The position numbers and the translations under genes are program-made. 64,000 nucleotides of DNA, from contig QFPW01000001.1 in NCBI GenBank assembly GCA_003241785.1, positions 1 through 64,000 on the forward strand. Reading direction: 5' to 3'. This document shows, piece after piece, positions 33,510 to 42,704 of this stretch. Source of the stretch: Rhodovulum sulfidophilum (GTDB taxonomy: Bacteria > Pseudomonadota > Alphaproteobacteria > Rhodobacterales > Rhodobacteraceae). The notes below the pieces were generated by a model. The model searched no databases and was not told the DNA's origin. It worked only from the letters and a program-made list of their open reading frames with translations. Position 1 is the first letter of the stretch. Each line of letters starts with the position of its first letter.

Positions 33510-34875
33510 TGGTGAGGCCCTCGACGAGCAGGCTCGGGACCACGCGGGAGAGGTGCTCCCGGCCATCGTTCGCGGCGATGAGCGAGCCCAGCATCTCGCG
33601 CAGGCTGCCGGCGATCGTGCATTCGTTCACCGCGTGGACGATCTCGCCCTGCTCGACCCAGAAGCCGCCGGCGCCGCGGGAATAGTCGCCGGTCGTCGGG
33701 TTGATCGAGGCGCCGATCAGCGAGGTGACGATCAGCCCGGTGCCCATCGCGGCGACGAGCTCGTCGCGCGTGGCGGTGCCGGGCGTCAGCGTCAGGTTGC
33801 CGATCCCGGGGGACGGCGGCGCCGAGGTGCCGCGCTGCGCGTTGCCGGTGGTCGGCAGGCCGAGCTGGCGGCCGGTCGCGAGGTCGAGCGTCCAGGAGCG
33901 CAGGATCCCGTCGGCGACGATCACCCGGCGCCGCGCCGCGATCCCCTCGCCGTCGAACGGGCGCGAGCCGCCGATCCGGGGCCGGAGCGGGTCCTCGACG
34001 AGGTCCATCCCCTCCGGCAGCACCCGCTCGTCCATCGCCTCGCGCAGCCAGCTCGATCCGCGCGCGACCGAGGCGCCGTTCGCGGCCTGGACGAGATGGC
34101 CGATCAGCGACTGCGCCACGCGCTCGTCGAAGAGCACGGGGAAACCGCCAGTCGGCGGCTTCTTCGCGCCCTTGCGCGCCACCGCGCGCTCGCCGGCGCG
34201 GCGGCCGATCGCGGCGGGGTCCTCCATGTCGGCGAAATGGCTCCGGCTGTCGTAGGCGTAGTCGCGCTCCATCGCGAGGCCTTCGCCCTGGATCGCCACC
34301 ACCTGCAGCCCGTGGCCGGTGCGGCCATAGCCGCCGGAGAAGCCGGCGCTGGTCGCGAGATGGAAATGGCTGAGCCCCCAGCTCGCGCCGGTCGTGTCCA
34401 TCCGGCTGACGCCCGGGACCGCGCGCGCCGCCGCCTCGGCGGTCAGCGCGGCGGCGCGCAGATCCTCGGGCGTCGGCACATGGACCTGGTCCACCAGGTC
34501 GAGCGCGGCGAGATCCCATTCGGTCGCGAATTCGCCCGGCTCTGCCAGGCCGCAATAGGGATCCTCCGGCGCTTCGCGGGCCATCGCCACGGCGCGCTCG
34601 GCCATGGCCGCGATCGTCTCGGGCCGGACGTCGCTCGAGGCGACGCAGGCCTGCCGCTGGCCGACCAGCACGCGCAGCCCGATATCGACGCCTTCCGAGC
34701 GCTCGGCCTGTTCGAGCGCGCCGTCGCGCACCTCGATCGACAGGCTCTCGCCCGCGGCCGCGACGGCGTCCGCGGCGTCGGCGCCGGCGCGCCGGGCGGC
34801 GTCGAGCATCGCCTCGGCCAGGCGCTGGAGATCCTGGGCTTTGTCGGCGGTGGCGCCGGTCGTCTCTCGGGCCAT
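33496..34875 (-). CDS. pmbA: TldE/PmbA metalloprotease subunit
   Basis: 459 residues. The U62/TldD-PmbA fold is indicated by 'SEGVDIGLRVLVGQRQACVASSD', 'MDTTGASWGLSHFHLATSAGFSGGYGRT', 'GEGIAARRRVIVADGILRSWTLD', 'NLTLTPG' and 'GLIVTSLIGASINPTTGDYSRGAGGFWVEQGEI'. The HExxxH zinc motif of TldD is absent, as expected for the partner subunit. TldD-TldE degrades unfolded peptides and processes some modified peptides. TldD is not in this window. The MAPEG gene ends 1 base upstream of its start. Confidence 0.92.
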   Translation of the reverse strand: MARETTGATADKAQDLQRLAEAMLDAARRAGADAADAVAAAGESLSIEVRDGALEQAERSEGVDIGLRVLVGQRQACVASSDVRPETIAAMAERAVAMAREAPEDPYCGLAEPGEFATEWDLAALDLVDQVHVPTPEDLRAAALTAEAAARAVPGVSRMDTTGASWGLSHFHLATSAGFSGGYGRTGHGLQVVAIQGEGLAMERDYAYDSRSHFADMEDPAAIGRRAGERAVARKGAKKPPTGGFPVLFDERVAQSLIGHLVQAANGASVARGSSWLREAMDERVLPEGMDLVEDPLRPRIGGSRPFDGEGIAARRRVIVADGILRSWTLDLATGRQLGLPTTGNAQRGTSAPPSPGIGNLTLTPGTATRDELVAAMGTGLIVTSLIGASINPTTGDYSRGAGGFWVEQGEIVHAVNECTIAGSLREMLGSLIAANDGREHLSRVVPSLLVEGLTIAGE

Positions 34876-34876
34876 G

Positions 34877-35293
34877 TCAGAAGATCCCCGGCAGCGTATG
34901 GATGATGAGCCCGACGCTCGCGGCGAGCACGGCGAGCGCGGTGAGGAGCGCGCCGCCCGCGCGTTGCCAGGCGGGGGCGGTCGCGCGGGTGAAGTGGAGC
35001 GCGTGGAGGAAGCGGCCGATCAGGAGCGCGAGGCCGATCCCGTGCAGCTCCCAGGCCGGCGCCCCGAGCAGCGCCATCAGCGTGAGCAGCACGAGGGTGA
35101 GCGGGGCGTATTCGGTGAAATTCGCCTGGCCGCGCATCGCCCGGATCAGGCCCGCGTCGCCCCCGTCGCCGATCGAGACATGCGACCGCTGGCGCTCGCG
35201 GCCGCAGACCAGGCCGAGCCAGAGCAGGATGAGCCCGAGCAGCCCGGCGTAGAAGCCGACGATCCCAAGTCCCTGAAGAATTTCCGCGGACAT
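34877..35293 (-). CDS. MAPEG family membrane protein
   Basis: 138 residues with four membrane helices. 'VSIGDGGDAGLIRAMRGQANFTEYAPLTLVLLTLMAL' is the MAPEG signature region with the conserved RxxxNxxEY. The superfamily includes glutathione transferases, but bacterial YecN-like members have no proven substrate. First gene of the MAPEG-pmbA-cysQ run, with 1-base and overlapping spacing downstream. Confidence 0.9.
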   Translation of the reverse strand: MSAEILQGLGIVGFYAGLLGLILLWLGLVCGRERQRSHVSIGDGGDAGLIRAMRGQANFTEYAPLTLVLLTLMALLGAPAWELHGIGLALLIGRFLHALHFTRATAPAWQRAGGALLTALAVLAASVGLIIHTLPGIF

Positions 35294-35440
35294 GGAGCTG
35301 CTTCCTTTCGGCATGCGTGGCGGGACGTCCGCAGAGGTAATCCGTCCGCGCCTGCGAAACAACCGGGGCGAGGCGCCTTCGCGGTTGCCTTTCCCCGGAG
35401 CCCGCGCCTTTATCGGCCGCGCGAGCCGAAGGAGGAAAGC

Positions 35441-36226
35441 ATGGGCGTTCTGGCGGGCAAGACGATCGTGATCACCGGGGCGAGCCGCGGCATCGGCGCC
35501 GCGGCCGCCGAGGCGATGGCCGCGGAAGGGGCGACGCTGCTTCTGCTCGCGCGGTCGGCGGACGGGCTGACCGCGCTCGCCGAGCGGCTGCGCGCGACCG
35601 GGGCCCGGGTCGAGGCGATGACCTGCGACATCGCGCATTACGGCCAGGTCGAGGCGGCGATCGGCCATGCGAGCGAGTGGCTCGGCGGGCTCGACGCGCT
35701 CATCAACAACGCGGGGATGATCGACCCGATCGCGCCGCTCGCCTCGGGCGACCCGGCCGCCTGGGACCACCACGTCGACGTGAACCTAAAGGGCGTCTAC
35801 CACGGGATGCGCGCGGCGCTGCCGGTGATGCGGGCGCGGGGTGGCGGGGTGATCGTGAACCTGAGCTCCGGCGCCGCGCACAATCCGCTGGAGGGCTGGA
35901 GCGCCTATTGCGCCGGCAAGGCCGGGGTCGCGATGCTGACCCGCTGCGCGCATCTCGAGATGAAGGGCCATGGCATCCGGGTGTTCGGCCTGTCGCCAGG
36001 CACGGTCGCGACCGACATGCAGCGGCGGATCAAGGCCTCGGGGATCAATCCGGTGAGCCAGATGGATTTCGCGCAGCACGCCCCGGCCGAAGCCCCGGCG
36101 CGGGCGCTGGTCTGGCTTTGCACCGAGGCGGCGGCGGAATTCGCCGGCGAGGAGATCTCGCTGCGCGACCCGGCGATGCGCGCCCGAATCGGCCTCGAAG
36201 GCGAGGCCCCGCCGCGCCATCGCTGA
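35441..36226 (+). CDS. SDR-family oxidoreductase
   Basis: 261 residues. TGASRGIG (12-19), NNAG (89-92), catalytic Ser142/143, Y156 and K160 are present, so it should be an active NAD(P)-dependent enzyme. The C-terminus 'EFAGEEISLRDPAMRARIGL' is unlike FabG. Substrate is unknown; no operon partner. GGAGGAAAGC precedes ATG 35441. Confidence 0.9.
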   Translation: MGVLAGKTIVITGASRGIGAAAAEAMAAEGATLLLLARSADGLTALAERLRATGARVEAMTCDIAHYGQVEAAIGHASEWLGGLDALINNAGMIDPIAPLASGDPAAWDHHVDVNLKGVYHGMRAALPVMRARGGGVIVNLSSGAAHNPLEGWSAYCAGKAGVAMLTRCAHLEMKGHGIRVFGLSPGTVATDMQRRIKASGINPVSQMDFAQHAPAEAPARALVWLCTEAAAEFAGEEISLRDPAMRARIGLEGEAPPRHR

Positions 36227-36232
36227 GCGGGC

Positions 36233-36523
36233 TCACCCGCGCGGACGCCGGGCCGTCGGCGCATGGAACGCGGGCGGCTTGGTCGCGATCCAGCCGCGGA
36301 AGCGGGCGAGGTCGGGATGGGCGCGCAGCGCCGCGATCGTCGCGTAGCGCCGCGCCAGCTCGGCCTCGCGCAGGGTGGCGTGGATCGTGTTATGGCAGAT
36401 CTGGTGCAGGAGGACCGTCGGCCCGCGCGCGCCGCCCTTCAGGCGGGGCACCAGGTGATGCAGGCTCTGGCGCGCCTCGGGCGGGATCGGACGATCGCAG
36501 AACGGGCAGATCGGATGGTCCAT
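36233..36523 (-). CDS. Small HNH-type nuclease-fold protein
   Basis: 96 residues. A CPFC zinc knuckle (residues 6-9), 'HHLVPRLKGGARGPTVLLHQICHNTIHA' with the HH...N...H core of HNH nucleases, and a basic tail. The second zinc Cys pair is reduced to the single C of 'HQICHN'. Such stand-alone HNH proteins are common in Rhodobacterales and lack a known role. It is convergent with the SDR gene (6 bases between stops). Confidence 0.82.
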   Translation of the reverse strand: MDHPICPFCDRPIPPEARQSLHHLVPRLKGGARGPTVLLHQICHNTIHATLREAELARRYATIAALRAHPDLARFRGWIATKPPAFHAPTARRPRG

Positions 36524-36567
36524 GCGCCGAGCATGCGCCGATGCGCGGGACCGGCCAAGGGGGCGTG

Positions 36568-37761
36568 ATGGAGGAAATCGAGGCGCTGGTGATCGGCGGC
36601 GGCCCGGCCGGGCTGATGGCCGCCGAGACGCTCGGAGCCGCCGGGGCGCGGGTGCTGCTCGCCGAGGCGAAACCCTCGCTCGGGCGCAAGCTCCTCATGG
36701 CCGGGAAATCCGGGCTCAACCTCACCAAGGAGGAGCCCGCGGCGGATTTCCGCGCCGCCTACGGCGCCGGGGGCGCCTGGCTCGCGCCGATTCTCGCGGA
36801 GTTCGGGCCGGCCGCGGCGATGGATTTCGCCCGCGGCCTCGGCCAGCCGGTCTTCACCGGCAGCTCGGGCCGCGTGTTTCCCGAGGCGATGAAGGCCTCG
36901 CCGCTCCTGCGCGCCTGGCTCGGCCGGCTCGACGGCCTCGGCGTCGTCACCCGGACGCGCTGGCGCTGGAGCGGATGGGAGGCGGGCGCGGCGCGATTCG
37001 AGACGCCGGAGGGGCCGCGCGCGGTCAGGGCGGGTGTGACGGTGCTGGCGCTCGGCGGCGCCTCCTGGGCGCGTCTCGGCTCGGACGGCGCCTGGGCGCC
37101 CCGGCTCGCGGCGGCGGGAGTCGCGCTCGCCCCCTTCGCCCCGTCGAACGCCGGCTGGCGCGTCGACTGGTCGCCCGAGATGGCGCGGCATTTCGGCGCG
37201 GCGGTGAAGCCGGTGCGCCTCACGGCGGGCGCGGCGGCGGCGCGGGGCGAGATCGTGGTGACGGCGGCCGGCTTGGAGGGCGGCGGGATCTACGCGCTCG
37301 GCCCCGCGCTCCGCGCCGGCGCGCCGCTCCTGCTCGACCTCGCGCCGGACCTGCCGGAGGCGACGGCGCGCGCGCGGCTGGCGCGGCCGCGCAATGGCGC
37401 GAGCCTCGCGAACCATCTGCGCAAGACGCTCCGCTTTCCGCCGGTCAAGGTCGCGCTGCTGCGCGAATGGGCGCCGGAGCGGCTGGCGGACCCGGAGGCG
37501 CTCGCCCAGGCGGTGAAGGCGCTGCCGGCGCGGCTCGCCGGGCCGGGGCCGCTCGACACGGCGATCTCGACCGCCGGCGGGATCGCGGCCGACGCGGTCG
37601 ACGGCGATCTGATGCTGCGCGCGCTGCCGGGCGTCTTCGCGGCGGGCGAGATGCTCGACTGGGACGCGCCGACCGGGGGCTATCTCTTGACCGCCTGCCT
37701 CGCCACCGGGCGCCATGCCGGCCGGGCCGCCGCGCGGCGGCTGAGCCGGCTGGCCGGGTGA
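36568..37761 (+). CDS. TIGR03862-type flavoprotein (HI0933/BaiN-like)
   Basis: 397 residues. FAD motif 'ALVIGGGPAGLMAAETLGAAGARVLLAE' (6-33), 'RKLLMAGKSGLNLTKEE', and the C-terminal 'DTAISTAGGIAADAVDGDLMLRALPGVFAAGEMLDWDAPTGGYLLTACLATGRHAGRAA' place it in the HI0933 family of NAD(P)/FAD oxidoreductases. The reaction is not known. The gene overlaps nothing and ends 4 bases from the convergent DUF1127 gene. Confidence 0.9.
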   Translation: MEEIEALVIGGGPAGLMAAETLGAAGARVLLAEAKPSLGRKLLMAGKSGLNLTKEEPAADFRAAYGAGGAWLAPILAEFGPAAAMDFARGLGQPVFTGSSGRVFPEAMKASPLLRAWLGRLDGLGVVTRTRWRWSGWEAGAARFETPEGPRAVRAGVTVLALGGASWARLGSDGAWAPRLAAAGVALAPFAPSNAGWRVDWSPEMARHFGAAVKPVRLTAGAAAARGEIVVTAAGLEGGGIYALGPALRAGAPLLLDLAPDLPEATARARLARPRNGASLANHLRKTLRFPPVKVALLREWAPERLADPEALAQAVKALPARLAGPGPLDTAISTAGGIAADAVDGDLMLRALPGVFAAGEMLDWDAPTGGYLLTACLATGRHAGRAAARRLSRLAG

Positions 37762-37765
37762 GCGG

Positions 37766-37978
37766 TCAGAACCCGCGCTCGGCCGCGTCGATCGCCGCGC
37801 GGCTGAGCCCGGCGTCGGCGAGCAGGTGATCGTCGAGGCCGCGCAGCCGCGCGTAGTCGCGCCGCGCCCGGGCCTTCGCCCGTCCGGCGGCCATGGCCGC
37901 GGCGGCGCGCCGGGCGAGCTCGGCGAGGAAGCGGCGCGGGTCGAAGCTTGCGGAGCCCATTTCGGTCGATGCGAGCAT
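37766..37978 (-). CDS. DUF1127 family small protein
   Basis: 70 residues. The C-terminal DUF1127 motif 'DYARLRGLDDHLLADAGLSRAAIDAAERGF' is preceded by an Arg/Ala-rich basic segment. DUF1127 proteins of alphaproteobacteria bind RNA and affect sRNA maturation and stress or phosphate responses. Arg-rich character fits RNA binding. GGGACCAGG-rich sequence precedes the ATG; no strong ribosome site is seen. Confidence 0.9.
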   Translation of the reverse strand: MLASTEMGSASFDPRRFLAELARRAAAAMAAGRAKARARRDYARLRGLDDHLLADAGLSRAAIDAAERGF

Positions 37979-38101
37979 TTGTCCTGGTCCCTTGGCTGAA
38001 AATCTTCCGGCTTCCGCCCGGTGGCACGGCGGATGAAGGGACCTTAGGAGGTGAGTCGTGACCCCGCCGTGAGCGCGCCGTGACGCGCGTCAGTCACGGC
38101 G
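37979..38101. promoter_or_regulatory. Repeated CGCCGTGA boxes between the DUF1127 gene and holA
   Basis: CGCCGTGA lies at 38065-38072 and 38076-38083 (11 bases apart) and its inverse TCACGGCG at 38094-38101, the last reaching into the 3' end of holA. The spacing of one helical turn suggests a protein-binding site upstream of the minus-strand DUF1127 gene. Confidence 0.35.
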
Positions 38102-39109
38102 CAGCATCGCGATCCGCACGAAGAGCCGCTCGACCAGCGCCGCCGCCGGGACCGGCCGCGCCGAGCGCAGATCGAGCTCGGCGTCGACGATCCAGCCGAG
38201 CGCGCGTTCCAGCCGGTCGGGGCCAAGCGCGCGCGCCTGGGCCGCCATGCGGCTTCGCCGCGGCCCGAAGACCGGCGGCCGCGCGCGCGACAGCGCCGCT
38301 TCCGGGCCGTCGGGAGAGATCGCCGCGGCGTGGAGCGCGCGGAAATGGCGCGCGGCCACGATCGTGAGGCTCGTGGCGCTGCCCTGGCCGGCGAGACGAC
38401 GGATCTCGCGGACGAGATCGCCGGCGCGCCCCTCGGCGACGTGATGCAGCAGCGTGTCGAGATCGGCGTCCTGCGCGCGGGGCGCCAGCGCGGCGAGCTC
38501 GGCCGGATCGAGCGGCGCCGGATCGCCGCGCTTGTAGAGCGCGAGCAGCTTCAGGAACTGCGCGAATTCGCCGGGCTCGAGCCCCCGCCCCAGCGTCTCG
38601 AGATCGGCGAGCGCCTCGGGCGCCACCACGCGCAGCCCCTCGCGGGCCAGCGCGTCGGCGATCTCGGCCCGGCCCGGCGGATCGGCGTAGAGGCCGATCG
38701 CGGCGACCCGGGGCGATTTCTCGAAGAGCTTGCGCAGCCCGCTCGACGCGCCGAGCGCGCCGGCGGTCGCGAGCACGCGCGCGTCGCCCGGCGCCCAAGT
38801 ATCGAGCACGGCGGCGAAGATCGCGGCGAGACCGTCGCCCGCCTCCTCGACCAGCACCAGACGGGGCCCGGGGAAGAAGCCGATCGCCTTCACCGCGTCC
38901 GCGAGCGCGGCGGGATCGCGGCGCAGCTCGCCGGCGGCGATCCGCGTCAGCCGCATCTCCTCGGCGCCGCCCGGGCCGATCATCGCGGTGACGAGCGCGG
39001 CGCGGCGCAGCGCCACGAGCGAGGCGTCCGCGCCGTAGAGGAGCGCGCCGGCGCCCTTGGGATCCGGCGCGTCGAGGTAGCGGGCGGCGTCGCGACCTGT
39101 AAGCTTCAT
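38090..39109 (-). CDS. holA: DNA polymerase III subunit delta
   Basis: 339 residues. 'MKLTGRDAARYLDAPDPKGAGALLYGADASLVALRR' starts the clamp-loader fold, 'FPGPRLVLVEEAGDG' and 'LARPPVFGPRRSRMAAQARALGPDRLERAL'-like C-terminal helices complete it. Weakly conserved family but position directly after lptE and leuS matches the standard gene order. It opens the beta clamp within the loader complex. Confidence 0.92.
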   Translation of the reverse strand: MKLTGRDAARYLDAPDPKGAGALLYGADASLVALRRAALVTAMIGPGGAEEMRLTRIAAGELRRDPAALADAVKAIGFFPGPRLVLVEEAGDGLAAIFAAVLDTWAPGDARVLATAGALGASSGLRKLFEKSPRVAAIGLYADPPGRAEIADALAREGLRVVAPEALADLETLGRGLEPGEFAQFLKLLALYKRGDPAPLDPAELAALAPRAQDADLDTLLHHVAEGRAGDLVREIRRLAGQGSATSLTIVAARHFRALHAAAISPDGPEAALSRARPPVFGPRRSRMAAQARALGPDRLERALGWIVDAELDLRSARPVPAAALVERLFVRIAMLRRD

Positions 39110-39134
39110 CGCGCGGCTCCGATGGCGCGCGCGG

Positions 39135-39653
39135 TCATCCGCCGCGCTGGTCGGCGGTGACGGCGAGTTCCATCACGATCTGATCGGCGAGGGTGCGGGC
39201 GAGCCGCACCTCGGCGTCGCGCTCGGCGACGAGGCTCGCGAAGGCCGAGGAATTGTCGCCCTCGGGCGCGCTGTAGGCGGTCATCGAGGTGACCCGGCCG
39301 GTCAGCACCGGCGCGCCGCCGCCGAGCGGCACGACCTGATAGGTGGCGACCCCGGTCACGTCGTAGCGCGTCGTGTAGTCCCGCTGGGTCAGGGCCGAGC
39401 CCCGGCTCTGCAGGCTGAGCGTGACCTTGAGCCGGTAGCGCGCCTCGTCCGGCGCGCCGAGCCGCTCGGTCAGCCGCTCGCGCATCTCGAAGCCGGGCCG
39501 GCCGTCCGGGGTCTCGAGCAGGAACCGCCCGTTCATCGACGCCGCGGGCGAGGCCTCGCCATAGAGCGGCTGGAAGCCGCAGCCGGCGAGCAGGAGCGTC
39601 CCCGCGCCGGCGAGGCAGAGCGTCAGAAAGGCGCGGCGGTCAGAGCACCACAT
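39135..39653 (-). CDS. lptE: LPS assembly lipoprotein LptE
   Basis: 172 residues. A lipoprotein signal with lipobox LAGC (Cys25) leads into 'GFQPLYGEASPAA', the usual LptE start. 'YTTRYDVTGVATYQVVPLGG' and 'ERDAEVRLARTLADQIVMEL' follow. It plugs the LptD barrel in the outer membrane. The start codon overlaps the 3' end of leuS by 14 bases. Confidence 0.93.
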   Translation of the reverse strand: MWCSDRRAFLTLCLAGAGTLLLAGCGFQPLYGEASPAASMNGRFLLETPDGRPGFEMRERLTERLGAPDEARYRLKVTLSLQSRGSALTQRDYTTRYDVTGVATYQVVPLGGGAPVLTGRVTSMTAYSAPEGDNSSAFASLVAERDAEVRLARTLADQIVMELAVTADQRGG

Positions 39654-42198
39654 TCACGATCCGGTCCGGAACGACGATCAGCTTGCGCGGCGTGGCCCCG
39701 TTCAGCGCGCGCTGGACGGCCGCGTCGGCGAGCACGATCGCCTCGACGGTCGCGGCGTCCGTGCCGCTCGGGACCGAGATCTCGGCGCGGCGCTTGCCAT
39801 TGACCTGCACCGGCAGCGTCACCCGCGCCTCGGCCAGCAGCGCCGGATCGGCCTCGGGCCAGGGCGCGCGCGCGGCGAGCCCCTCGCCACCTAGCATCGA
39901 CCACATTTCCTCGGCGAGATGCGGCGTCATCGGCCGCTGCAGCAGCGCCAGCGCCCGCGCGCCCTCGCGCCGCGCGGCGGCGAGGCCCGGCGCGTCGCCC
40001 GATGCCTTGGCGAGCAGGCTCGTGAGCTCGTAGAGCTTCGCGATCGCCTTGTTGAAGGCGAAACCCTCGATCCCCTCGGTCACGTCGCGAATCGCGCGGT
40101 GCACGGCGGAGCGGAGCTTCGCGGCCTCCTCGCTTTCTCCCGCCAGCCCCTCGGGCTCCGCCGCGATCTCGGAGGCCACGCGGAAGACGCGGGAGAGGTG
40201 GCGCGACGCGGCCTCGGCCCCGGCGGCGGTCCATTCGACGTCGCGCTCGGGCGGGCTGTCGGACAGCACGAACCAGCGCGCGGTATCGGCGCCGTACTGG
40301 GCGATGATCGCCTCCGGATCGACGACGTTCTTCTTCGACTTCGACATCTTGATCGAGGGACCGACGACGACCGGCGTGCCATCGGCGAGCCGGGCGCCCG
40401 TTTCGTCCCGGATCACCTCGGAGGGATCGCGCCAGACGAGGCGCCCGGCCTCGCCCTCGGTCGCATAGGTCTCGTGCGTGACCATGCCCTGGGTGAAGAG
40501 CGCGTTGAACGGCTCGGACGCCGAGGCCGGCAGGTGGCCGGTCTCGCGCATCGCCCGCGCGAAGAAGCGCGAATAGAGCAGGTGCAGGATCGCGTGCTCG
40601 ACGCCGCCGATATACTGGTCGACGTTCATCCAGTAGTCGGCCTCCTCCAGCACCGTCGGCGTCTCGGCGCGCGGCGAGGTGAAGCGGGCGTAGTACCAGG
40701 AGGAATCGACGAAGGTATCCATCGTGTCCGTCTCGCGGCGCGCCACGCCGCCGCAGGCGGGACAGGTGGTCGCGGTGAAGGCCGGATGGCGCTCCAGCGG
40801 GTTGCCGGGCTTGTCGAAGCCGACGTCGTCGGGCAGGCGGACGGGAAGATTTTCCTTCCGCTCCGGCACGACGCCGCATTTCTCGCAATGCACCATCGGG
40901 ATCGGGCAGCCCCAGTAGCGCTGGCGGCTGATGCCCCAGTCGCGCAGGCGGAACTTGGTCTCGCCATGGCCGACGCCCGCCGACTCGATCCTGGAGATCA
41001 CCGCGGCCTTGGCGTCCTCGATCTCCATCCCGTCGAGGAAGCCCGAGTTCACGAGCCGCCCCGAACCGGTGTAGGCCTCGGTCCCGACCTCGAAATCGGC
41101 GCCCTCCGGGCTCACGACGGCCGTCACGGGCAACCCGTACTTGCGCGCGAAATCGAGGTCGCGCTGGTCGTGCGCCGGACAGCCGAAGATGGCGCCGGCG
41201 CCGTAGTCCATCAGGATGAAATTCGCGATGTAGACCGGGAGTTTCCACGCCGGATCAAAGGGATGCGCCACCGTGATCCCGGTGTCGAACCCTTTCTTCT
41301 CCGCCGTCTCCAGCTCCTCCTCGGACGTGCCCATGCGGCGGCATTCCGCGTTGAATGCGGCGACGGCCGGGTCGGTCTCGAGCGCCCTGGCCAGCGGATG
41401 GTCCGGCGAGATCGCGGCGAAGCTGGCGCCGAAGAGCGTGTCGGGCCGGGTCGTGTAGACCTCGAGCTCGGCGAATCCCTCGGGGGCGCCCTGGGTCGCG
41501 AAGCGGAACTGCAGGCCCCGGCTCTTGCCGATCCAGTTGCGCTGCATGATCCGGACCTTGTCCGGCCAGCCGGACAGCCCGTCGATCGCCTCGAGCAGCT
41601 CCTCGGAATAGTCCGAGATCCGGAAGAACCACTGCGTCAGCTCGCGCCGTTCGACCGGCGCGCCGGAGCGCCAGCCCTTGCCGTCGATCACCTGCTCGTT
41701 GGCGAGCACGGTCATGTCGACCGGATCCCAGTTCACGACCGCCGATTTGCGCGTGACGAGGCCCTTTTCGTACATGTCGATGAACAGCGCCTGCTGCTGG
41801 CCGTAGTATTCGGGATCGCAGGTCGCGAATTCGCGGCTCCAGTCGATCGCGAAGCCCAGCTGCTTGAGCTGATCGCGCATGGCGGCGATGTTCTGGTAGG
41901 TCCAGACGGCGGGGCTTACCCCCTGCTCGATCGCGGCGTTCTCGGCGGGCAGGCCGAACGCGTCCCAGCCCCGGGGATGCAGGACGTTGAAACCCTTGGC
42001 GGATTTGTAGCGCGCGACGACGTCGCCCATCGTGTAGTTGCGCACGTGACCCATGTGGATGCGCCCCGAAGGATAGGGGAACATCTCGAGCACGTAATAC
42101 TTCGGCCGGCTCGGGTCGTGGCGCGCGCGGAACACCTCGGCCTCGGCCCAGGCGGCCTGCCATTTCGACTCGATCTCGCTCGCGACATACCGCGACAT
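39640..42198 (-). CDS. leuS: Leucyl-tRNA synthetase
   Basis: 852 residues. HIGH motif HMGH (48-51) in 'YPSGRIHMGHVRNYTMGD', editing domain with 'TTRPDTLFGASF', Zn-like 'CEKCGVVPERKENLPVRLPDDV' and 'CPACGG', and KMSKS in 'IKMSKSKKNVVDPEAI'. Full length for the bacterial type. ATG 42198 was chosen by homology ('MSRYVASEIESKWQAAW'); an in-frame ATG at 42243 is possible. Part of DUF3576-leuS-lptE-holA. Confidence 0.96.
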   Translation of the reverse strand: MSRYVASEIESKWQAAWAEAEVFRARHDPSRPKYYVLEMFPYPSGRIHMGHVRNYTMGDVVARYKSAKGFNVLHPRGWDAFGLPAENAAIEQGVSPAVWTYQNIAAMRDQLKQLGFAIDWSREFATCDPEYYGQQQALFIDMYEKGLVTRKSAVVNWDPVDMTVLANEQVIDGKGWRSGAPVERRELTQWFFRISDYSEELLEAIDGLSGWPDKVRIMQRNWIGKSRGLQFRFATQGAPEGFAELEVYTTRPDTLFGASFAAISPDHPLARALETDPAVAAFNAECRRMGTSEEELETAEKKGFDTGITVAHPFDPAWKLPVYIANFILMDYGAGAIFGCPAHDQRDLDFARKYGLPVTAVVSPEGADFEVGTEAYTGSGRLVNSGFLDGMEIEDAKAAVISRIESAGVGHGETKFRLRDWGISRQRYWGCPIPMVHCEKCGVVPERKENLPVRLPDDVGFDKPGNPLERHPAFTATTCPACGGVARRETDTMDTFVDSSWYYARFTSPRAETPTVLEEADYWMNVDQYIGGVEHAILHLLYSRFFARAMRETGHLPASASEPFNALFTQGMVTHETYATEGEAGRLVWRDPSEVIRDETGARLADGTPVVVGPSIKMSKSKKNVVDPEAIIAQYGADTARWFVLSDSPPERDVEWTAAGAEAASRHLSRVFRVASEIAAEPEGLAGESEEAAKLRSAVHRAIRDVTEGIEGFAFNKAIAKLYELTSLLAKASGDAPGLAAARREGARALALLQRPMTPHLAEEMWSMLGGEGLAARAPWPEADPALLAEARVTLPVQVNGKRRAEISVPSGTDAATVEAIVLADAAVQRALNGATPRKLIVVPDRIVNVVL

Positions 42199-42239
42199 GG
42201 GCACTATTTCCGTTCTGCTGACCACCGCGGAGGATGGCG

Positions 42240-42704
42240 TCACTGCGACTCGGCGATGCGGATCTGACGCGCGCGGGTCAGGATCGCGTCCTCGAGGCGG
42301 CGGTTGTCCTCCTCGGCCACCGGGACGGCCCGGCCGCCCTGCTGGCGGAAGGCCGCGACCTTGAGCGAGCGCGCGTCGAGCGCCGGCGAGGTCACGTAGA
42401 CCGTCGCCTTGAACGGCGTCGGATCACCGGCGACCCGGCCCCAGCCGGTGATGATCACGCCCGAGAACGGGTCGATGTCCTCGAGCGGCAGGAACGACAG
42501 CGTGTCGAGCGACGCCTGCCAGATCTCGCCGCTGACGGCCGTGCCCACCTTCGGGCCGCTGTCGCGGAACAGATCGAAGAGCGACTCCTCGGGGATCTCG
42601 TATTCCGCCTTGCGCGTCTGCTCCGCGCGGCGGCCTTGCTCGGCCGGATCGCCACAGGCGGCGAGGGCGCCGCAGGCGGCGAGGACGAACCAGACAGGAC
42701 GCAT
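42240..42704 (-). CDS. DUF3576 lipoprotein
   Basis: 154 residues. A short signal ends in LAAC (Cys17). 'LFDLFRDSGPKVGTAVSGEIWQASLDTLSFLPLEDIDPFSGVIITGWGRVAGDPTPFKATVYV' is the DUF3576 core. Its constant place upstream of leuS-lptE suggests an envelope role, otherwise unknown. The start is either ATG 42704 or GTG 42713. Confidence 0.88.
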   Translation of the reverse strand: MRPVWFVLAACGALAACGDPAEQGRRAEQTRKAEYEIPEESLFDLFRDSGPKVGTAVSGEIWQASLDTLSFLPLEDIDPFSGVIITGWGRVAGDPTPFKATVYVTSPALDARSLKVAAFRQQGGRAVPVAEEDNRRLEDAILTRARQIRIAESQ

